The position numbers were made by a program, and so were the translations under genes. A model generated the notes under the pieces. It was not told where the DNA came from and searched no databases. It saw only the letters and a list, made by a program, of their open reading frames with translations. From assembly GCA_024542985.1 (NCBI GenBank), contig JAMXCX010000003.1:1-59325 (forward strand): a DNA stretch of 59,325 nucleotides, written 5' to 3'. The stretch is from Candidatus Omnitrophota bacterium (GTDB taxonomy: Bacteria > Omnitrophota > Gorgyraeia > Duberdicusellales > 4484-171). This document shows, piece after piece, positions 54,317 to 59,325 of the stretch (the stretch's first letter is position 1; each line of letters starts with the position of its first letter).

Positions 54317-55450
54317 ATGAAAATATATATTAAAATATTAAGTTGCTTCGCTGCATTCTTTATATTTTTTAACGCCGGAGTTTTATTCGCTAAAAGGGGG
54401 CCAAAAATTAGTATCGATACGAAATATTGGGATTTTGGCACAGTGAAGGAAGGGGAAATAAAAGAAAAGGGTTTTGTAGTGGTAAACATCGGTGATGAAG
54501 ATTTAATTATTCGTAAAGTATTTACCGATTGCGGCTGCACCAGGGCAAATATTTCCTCTAAGCGGATAGCTCCCAAGGGGAAAGCTGAGCTAAAAGTAGT
54601 TTACAGCACAAAAGGAAAATCTCTCGGTAAAGACACCAAAGATATTTATATCGTTTCCAATGACCTTTTGAATTCTAAGATAAAAATTACCATTACGGCA
54701 ATAATTACATCCCCTGATGAGCCAATTTCAAAGCGCAGGTCATCGAGCATTCCCACACTTACTTCCCAAGAGCTATTTGACAGGCTAGAGGCAGGAGAAG
54801 ATATTACTATTTTAGATGTGCGGGAAGAGAATGAATATATAGAGCGTCATATTCCTGAAGCAATTTGGTTTCCTAAAAGTAAGTTTGACCGCAACGATAA
54901 GGAAGTCCTAGCGAAATTAGAGAATTTGGATAAAGACAAGCTTATAGTTTCTTATTGCGGGGCCGGCCATAGAAGCAGTTTTGTAACCAAGAAGTTGCGG
55001 GAAAAAGGTTATAATGTTTATAATCTTGATGGAATTTCTTTTTGGGAGAAAAGGGGCTATCCTCTTATCCGTGGCCCAAAGCTTCCTTCCAGCCAAGAGC
55101 CGGCTATAGTTTATCTCCAAGAGGCTTATGAGCACTATTTTTTGTTATTTAGGGATATTGTTTGGATTGATGTTAGGAATAGAGACGATTATAATAAAGG
55201 GCATGTTAAAGGTGCCTTGGGAATTCCCCTTTCTGACTTAGAATACAATCTTAATAAAATTCCCAAAGATAAAGAAATTGTCTTTTACTGTGAAGGGACT
55301 TGGGATGGAGGCAAATGCGATGCTAGCATGAGTGCCGGGCGGATATTAATAAAAAACGGCTTTAAACCGGGAAAAATCAAGGTTTTTGAGGACGGCTATG
55401 GAGCCTGGGAAGATGCCGGTTATCCCGTAGAAAAAAGGAGAAGAAGATGA
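54317..55450 (+). CDS. Exported DUF1573 protein with two rhodanese domains
   Basis: A 377-residue protein. A signal peptide (core LSCFAAFFIFFNAGVLF) precedes a DUF1573 Ig-like domain (about 28-135; YWDFGTVKEGEIKEKGFVVV and VFTDCGCTRANIS, with the usual CGC). Rhodanese domain 1 (about 145-255) has Cys214 in VSYCGAGHRS. Rhodanese domain 2 (about 268-372) has Cys325 in VFYCEGTWDGGKC. Both catalytic cysteines are present, so it may carry persulfide sulfur in the periplasm. The gene overlaps the next one by 4 bp. Promoter-like TATAAT lies just before the ATG. Confidence 0.88.
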   Translation: MKIYIKILSCFAAFFIFFNAGVLFAKRGPKISIDTKYWDFGTVKEGEIKEKGFVVVNIGDEDLIIRKVFTDCGCTRANISSKRIAPKGKAELKVVYSTKGKSLGKDTKDIYIVSNDLLNSKIKITITAIITSPDEPISKRRSSSIPTLTSQELFDRLEAGEDITILDVREENEYIERHIPEAIWFPKSKFDRNDKEVLAKLENLDKDKLIVSYCGAGHRSSFVTKKLREKGYNVYNLDGISFWEKRGYPLIRGPKLPSSQEPAIVYLQEAYEHYFLLFRDIVWIDVRNRDDYNKGHVKGALGIPLSDLEYNLNKIPKDKEIVFYCEGTWDGGKCDASMSAGRILIKNGFKPGKIKVFEDGYGAWEDAGYPVEKRRRR

Positions 55451-56136
55451 TTAGAAAAATAAAAATTACTATTTTTATGTTACTTATTGCATTTTTCAAT
55501 ATTACCGCTTTCGCCGGTACCAAGGAAGATATTTATTCTAAATTAAAATGCTGCAATTGCGGCAAGCCATTCACTCCTTGCGTTTGTGTGCACGCTAAAG
55601 AGATAAAAGGATATATAGATGCTCTTTTGGAAGTAGGATTAGGCAAGGAAGAGGTTTTTGTAAAGATAGCAAAAAAATACACCCTAGATACTATTATAGA
55701 TACTGCATTGAGAGAAACGGTTGAGAAAAAAATAATAACCGAAGCCGGTGAGAATCGGCCCCAGATTTTCATTAAGCCCTTATCGTATAATTTAGGAAAA
55801 ATTAGCAAAAGGCGAGGTAAATTAAAATTAAAAGTAAAGTTGCAAAATAAAGGTAAGGAAGTATTAAAAATAACAGATTTAAAAACAACCTGTGCCTGTA
55901 CTACAATTAAATTAAAAATAAAGAGATATGCGAGCCCTGCTTTTAGCACTGAAGGCGCAACGCCGGGATGGGAGGCAAGTATTAAGCCTGGAGGCAAAGG
56001 CACACTTATCATAGTTACTGATTTAAGCCACGCCCATGTTCATTTAGGGCAAATGCTAAGAACAGTTGAGATCAAAAGCAATGATCCTCTAAGGTCTTTA
56101 ATCAAGGTAGAATTTGAGGCCGAAATAGTTAAATAG
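55447..56136 (+). CDS. Exported Cys-rich (CcmH-like) plus DUF1573 protein
   Basis: A 229-residue protein with signal peptide (ITIFMLLIAFFNITAFAG). Next is a cysteine cluster, KLKCCNCGKPFTPCVCVHAK, and a helical region EIKGYIDALLEVGLGKEEVF with KIAKKYTLDTIID. This layout resembles CcmH-type thiol proteins that handle apocytochrome c, though the exact CcmH motif is not kept. Residues about 100-229 form a second DUF1573-like beta domain with TTCACTTIK. It overlaps the rhodanese gene by 4 bp, so the two are translationally coupled and presumably act together on periplasmic thiols or sulfur. Confidence 0.75.
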   Translation: MIRKIKITIFMLLIAFFNITAFAGTKEDIYSKLKCCNCGKPFTPCVCVHAKEIKGYIDALLEVGLGKEEVFVKIAKKYTLDTIIDTALRETVEKKIITEAGENRPQIFIKPLSYNLGKISKRRGKLKLKVKLQNKGKEVLKITDLKTTCACTTIKLKIKRYASPAFSTEGATPGWEASIKPGGKGTLIIVTDLSHAHVHLGQMLRTVEIKSNDPLRSLIKVEFEAEIVK

Positions 56137-56230
56137 TCGTTTAATTTGATTTAATATTGATGAATTAAGTACGGAGTAAATACAGATAAAATGAAACACC
56201 CGCATAGGCCAAAACAAATCTCATCAGCGG

Positions 56231-57484
56231 ATGATTTATTTGAATATCGTTCCTAAGATGCGAAGAGCCAGGTTTAAGAAAATTTCCCGGAGAAAGTTTT
56301 GCAAAATATGCTTTTTAAGCGGAGCAAGTTTAGTCTTTTCCCCTTTGCTTATCGATTTGCTTAGAGAGTCTGCGCAGGCTGCCCGGCCAAAAGGCGGTAT
56401 GGGTTTCATCAATCCCCGAGAGGCCATGTTTTATAAAAAGTTGGATAAAAATACAATTCAATGCCAGCTTTGTCCCAGATACTGCACGCTTAAAAATGGG
56501 ATGAGAGGACTTTGCCGGGCCAGAGAGCCCCGGGACGGTAAACATTATAGCCTGGTATATGCAAATCCCACGGCAATTCATGTTGATCCCATTGAAAAAA
56601 AACCCCTTTTTCATTTCTTGCCTGCCACCGCTGCCTTTTCTATCGCTACGGCCGGCTGCAACTTTCGCTGCAAATATTGCCAGAATTGGGAGATTTCCCA
56701 ATTCAAGCCTGAGGAGACAGTAAATCATTATTTGCCGCCTGAAGAAGTAGTCAAGAAAGCAGTTCAATATAATTGCTTAACAATCGCGTATACTTATACT
56801 GAACCGTCTATATTTTATGAGTATATGCTGGATACAGCTAAGATTGCTAAAGCTAAAGGCGTAAAAAACATCTACCATTCAAACGGTTCACTTAATCCTG
56901 ATCCGGCTGCGAAACTTGCGGTTTATCTTGACGGGGCTAATATTGATTTAAAAGGATTCAGTCAGGATTTCTACAGTGAAGTTAGCCAAGGCCATTTAGA
57001 AACGGTTTTAAATACTCTCAAGACTCTCAAAAAAAATAAAGTTCATGTAGAAATTACTAATTTAATAGTCCCCCCTTTAAATGATGATATGGCTATGATT
57101 AAAAAGATGTGTATTTGGATTAGGGATGAGTTAGGAAAGGACGTTCCCCTGCACTTTTCCCGATTTCATCCCACCTATAAGTTGAAAAATCTCACTCCCA
57201 CTCCGGTAAAGACTTTAGAAGAGGCAAGAAATACTGCCCTAAGCCAAGGCCTGGAATACGTTTACATCGGAAATGTTCCCGGACACCAGGCCGAGAATAC
57301 TTATTGCCCTAAAGATAATAAAGTTGTGATTAAAAGAATAGGTTACAGAGTGCTCGAGAATAATATTGTAGACGGGAAATGCAAATTCTGTGGCACCCGG
57401 ATTCCCGGAGTCTGGAAAAAGGATCCCCTCCTCGACAAACAATCAAAATCATCCTCTAAAAAATTAAGCAAATATTTAGGATAA
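56231..57484 (+). CDS. amrS: AmmeMemoRadiSam radical SAM enzyme with Tat signal
   Basis: A 417-residue radical SAM protein. The N-terminal SRRKFCKICFLSGASLVFSP followed by an ESAQAA cleavage-like region is a twin-arginine export signal. CQLCPRYCTLKNGMRGLCRA is an auxiliary Cys motif of this family. The radical SAM motif is CNFRCKYC (Cys143, Cys147, Cys150 with this start). AYTYTEPSIFYEYMLDTAK and a C-terminal YCPKDNKVVIKR with CKFCGTRIPG complete the AmrS pattern. Substrate unknown. An in-frame ATG at 56258 would give a more typical short Tat n-region. The Memo-AMMECR1 partner is at 2625. The next gene overlaps by one base (TAATG). Confidence 0.88.
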   Translation: MIYLNIVPKMRRARFKKISRRKFCKICFLSGASLVFSPLLIDLLRESAQAARPKGGMGFINPREAMFYKKLDKNTIQCQLCPRYCTLKNGMRGLCRAREPRDGKHYSLVYANPTAIHVDPIEKKPLFHFLPATAAFSIATAGCNFRCKYCQNWEISQFKPEETVNHYLPPEEVVKKAVQYNCLTIAYTYTEPSIFYEYMLDTAKIAKAKGVKNIYHSNGSLNPDPAAKLAVYLDGANIDLKGFSQDFYSEVSQGHLETVLNTLKTLKKNKVHVEITNLIVPPLNDDMAMIKKMCIWIRDELGKDVPLHFSRFHPTYKLKNLTPTPVKTLEEARNTALSQGLEYVYIGNVPGHQAENTYCPKDNKVVIKRIGYRVLENNIVDGKCKFCGTRIPGVWKKDPLLDKQSKSSSKKLSKYLG

Positions 57485-59325
57485 TGAAAAAGCGTATTAT
57501 TTTTGCTCTTGGGCTGGTTGGCTTTACTTCTATGGCTTCCCAGATAGTTTTAATGCGGGAGCTTTTAGTAATTTTTTACGGCAATGAGCTTTCTCTGGGA
57601 ATTACCTTATTTTGTTGGTTATTCGGCATAGCTTTGGGAAGTTGGGTTTTAGGTAAATGGCTTATAAGTAGATTTAAGTCCCAAATAGCTGTTTTTTGTT
57701 TGGGGCAGATAGTTCTGGTTTTTATTTTGTTTCTAAGTGTTCTGGGGGTAAGATTCATACCCAGTCTGTTTAAGTTTTCACCGGGTGAGATTATCGGAAT
57801 CCTACCTATAAGTATAGCTACCTTTGTATTGCTTTTTCCGGTTTGTATTTTGGTCGGATGTCTTTTTGTCGTAGGTTGCGAAATCCATAAAGGCAGCTTA
57901 AAGGGCGCGGTAAAAATAGGCCAAGTATATATCCTGGAGGCCATAGGGGCAGCTATCGGAGGCCTGATAACCAGCCTATTTTTAATTCGGATATTGAGCC
58001 CTCTCTATATAATAAGTTTATTAGGATTATTAAATTTATTCTCAGCATTTTTACTTTTATGGAAAAAAAGAATATGGGCTTTATGCGTAGGCCTGCTGAG
58101 CTTGGGATTTATTTTCATCATATTTTCAGGCAAGATAAATATTCTCCGTGATATCTCTTTGCGTGAACAGTGGAGGGGTTATGAGCTTCTTACGTCTTTT
58201 AATTCAATCTATGGAAATATCGCAGTAACGAAAAGAGAAAATCTCTATAGTGTATTTGTTAACGGCCTTTATGATTTCAGTGTTCCCGATGAGCGAACTT
58301 CCGAAATGAGCGTTCATTTTCCTCTCCTGGAACATCCCAACCCTAAGGATATTTTGTTTATAGGCGGAGGTTTAAGCGGCCGCCTTAAAGAAGCCCTAAA
58401 ACATCCGGTAAATAGAGTTGATTATGTAGAGCTTGATCCGGAATTAGTTAAGGTAACAAAAAAGTATTTACCGCTAAATGAAGCTTTGAACGATAAAAGA
58501 GTCAGGGTGATAACTAATATGGACGGAAGGCTGTTTATTAAAAGAACTAAGCAAGCCTACGATGTAGTAATTATAAATTTGCCCGAGCCTTATACTGCCC
58601 AGCTCAATAGATTTTATACTGAGGAGTTTTACAAAGAAGTAGAGCGAGTGCTGAAAGATAAGGGAATTTTGTCCTTTTCTCTAACATCTAACCCGAATTA
58701 TATTAGCCAGGAGCAGGCTCAATTATATATGACCTTAAAAAATACGCTGAGCAGCGTTTTTGCTGACGTAATAATTACCCCGGGTGAAACGAATTACTTT
58801 CTAGCTTCAAAGCAAAAAAATCTCCTTAGCTTAGACTGGCGTATTCTAATTGATAGATTGAATAAAAGAAGTATAAAAGCCAAATATATGAGGGAGTATT
58901 ATCTTTATAGTGAGTTATCTCAAGAACGAATAGATTTCTTTGAGGATAGATTAAAGCAATCACGATTTGCAGCCATAAATAGAGATTTTCAACCTATTGC
59001 CTATTACTACGATATGGTTCTCTGGAGCAGTTTTTTTAAGTATAGCTTAAAGAAGGTATTCAAAACTGTAAGCCCCGGAAAAATCTATATTGTTTCGGTA
59101 TTACTTTTTATATTCCTGTTTATTCCCGTAGGGTTTAGAAAAATAAGAAGAAAATTTCCTAATTGGCCGGTTTTGCTGTGCGTAACTACTACCGGATTTG
59201 CTGAGATAGCTTTTCAGATAATTACCTTGCTGGCATTCCAGGTGCTTTATGGATATGTATATTATAAATTAGGAATTATTTTAACTTCCTTTATGATCGG
59301 GCTGATTTTTGGAGGGTTTTGGATT
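57484..59325 (+). CDS. Membrane spermidine synthase-like protein (cut by window end)
   Basis: The frame runs open from the ATG at 57484 to the last base, giving 614 residues without a stop. Several N-terminal transmembrane helices (about 1-215) include MRELLVIFYGNELSLGITLF. A methyltransferase-fold domain (about 225-500) has the AdoMet-binding-type loop ILFIGGGLSGRL, VDYVELDPEL and DVVIINLPEPYTAQLNRFYT, all as in spermidine synthases. A further set of membrane helices begins at about 540. Such fusions are common and uncharacterised; polyamine synthesis is not proven. The start overlaps the AmrS stop (TAATG), so the two are tightly coupled. Confidence 0.85.
   Translation, partial: MKKRIIFALGLVGFTSMASQIVLMRELLVIFYGNELSLGITLFCWLFGIALGSWVLGKWLISRFKSQIAVFCLGQIVLVFILFLSVLGVRFIPSLFKFSPGEIIGILPISIATFVLLFPVCILVGCLFVVGCEIHKGSLKGAVKIGQVYILEAIGAAIGGLITSLFLIRILSPLYIISLLGLLNLFSAFLLLWKKRIWALCVGLLSLGFIFIIFSGKINILRDISLREQWRGYELLTSFNSIYGNIAVTKRENLYSVFVNGLYDFSVPDERTSEMSVHFPLLEHPNPKDILFIGGGLSGRLKEALKHPVNRVDYVELDPELVKVTKKYLPLNEALNDKRVRVITNMDGRLFIKRTKQAYDVVIINLPEPYTAQLNRFYTEEFYKEVERVLKDKGILSFSLTSNPNYISQEQAQLYMTLKNTLSSVFADVIITPGETNYFLASKQKNLLSLDWRILIDRLNKRSIKAKYMREYYLYSELSQERIDFFEDRLKQSRFAAINRDFQPIAYYYDMVLWSSFFKYSLKKVFKTVSPGKIYIVSVLLFIFLFIPVGFRKIRRKFPNWPVLLCVTTTGFAEIAFQIITLLAFQVLYGYVYYKLGIILTSFMIGLIFGGFWI

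Noticed and set aside
56191-56256. 21-codon ORF upstream of the radical SAM gene
   Set aside because: It ends just before the alternative ATG and could be a leader peptide, but it overlaps the start I annotate and has no convincing ribosome binding site.
57576-57944. Minus-strand ORF of 122 codons
   Set aside because: Shadow of the membrane part of the spermidine-synthase-like gene, which is open on the plus strand.
1-59325. tRNA or rRNA genes and known riboswitches
   Set aside because: I inspected the intergenic stretches and saw no cloverleaf with a CCA-like end, rRNA segment or recognised riboswitch core; a covariance-model scan would be needed to exclude them fully.

Overview
The window is a gene-dense, AT-rich bacterial chromosome segment. 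It holds about 54 protein genes on both strands, mostly in short operons with small gaps or overlaps. The cell is Gram-negative: there is a TolC-type outer-membrane channel, an RND pump, an RlpA-type protein and a YceI-type periplasmic protein. It makes isoprenoids by the MEP route (IspH). The gene mix fits the PVC-related candidate phylum Omnitrophota or a close relative: exported AmmeMemoRadiSam proteins, DUF3047, DUF1573-rhodanese fusions, a glycine-rich RRM protein beside S21, and many small dispersed palindromes. That assignment is inference from gene content, because the window has no rRNA. I saw no tRNA, CRISPR array, complete IS or prophage.

Layout. 1-5.1 kb: end of an unidentified gene, a zinc metallopeptidase/ATP-grasp pair, an EF-Tu-domain-2-like protein, a secreted Memo-AMMECR1 fusion and a rhomboid protease. 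5.2-10.4 kb: MarR-TolC-RND efflux operon with no membrane-fusion protein. 10.5-17.3 kb: HD-domain protein, RRM protein and ribosomal protein S21 (minus strand), FxsA, small zinc proteins, LemA plus an M48 peptidase, and a DUF3047/HAMP pair. 17.3-23.6 kb: two aldolases, an ABC-F ATPase, a response regulator, Nudix, RlpA and macro-domain proteins. 23.6-24.66 kb: a 1-kb gene-free region crowded with palindromes and repeats. 24.66-34.9 kb: NYN nuclease, endonuclease III, IspH, a PAS kinase with PilZ tail, a response regulator, EF-G, a CBS-domain antiporter, a truncated VIT-like fragment, arsenate reductase and YceI. 35-40.9 kb: small membrane proteins, an LD-carboxypeptidase/ATP-grasp pair and a soluble histidine kinase. 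41-42.4 kb: a thiol-rich metal (probably mercury) operon. 42.5-54 kb: a fatty-acid activation and beta-oxidation operon ending in a cyclic-nucleotide-gated patatin phospholipase, followed by a GltS-type symporter. 54.3-59.3 kb: an envelope redox cluster (DUF1573-rhodanese, a Cys-rich DUF1573 protein, a Tat-exported AmmeMemoRadiSam radical SAM enzyme) and a membrane spermidine-synthase-like protein cut by the window end.

How the genes work together. (1) The lipid block can be read as one programme: patatin releases fatty acids, the AMP-forming ligase activates them, the acyl-CoA dehydrogenase, FadB/FadJ-like protein and thiolase shorten them, and a hotdog thioesterase adjusts CoA pools. (2) The CsoR/CstR-like repressor, small thioredoxin, MerT-MerP fusion and nine-cysteine protein form a self-contained soft-metal response. 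(3) The AmmeMemoRadiSam parts lie 50 kb apart, but both carry export signals, which suggests the system acts outside the cytoplasm here. (4) Two separate peptidase plus ATP-grasp pairs suggest peptide-bond making and breaking on unknown substrates.

The most unusual non-coding features are six TGACTAGTCA palindromes in 424 bp, and two nearly identical ~180-210 bp imperfect palindromes lying in the presumed leaders of two unrelated operons.
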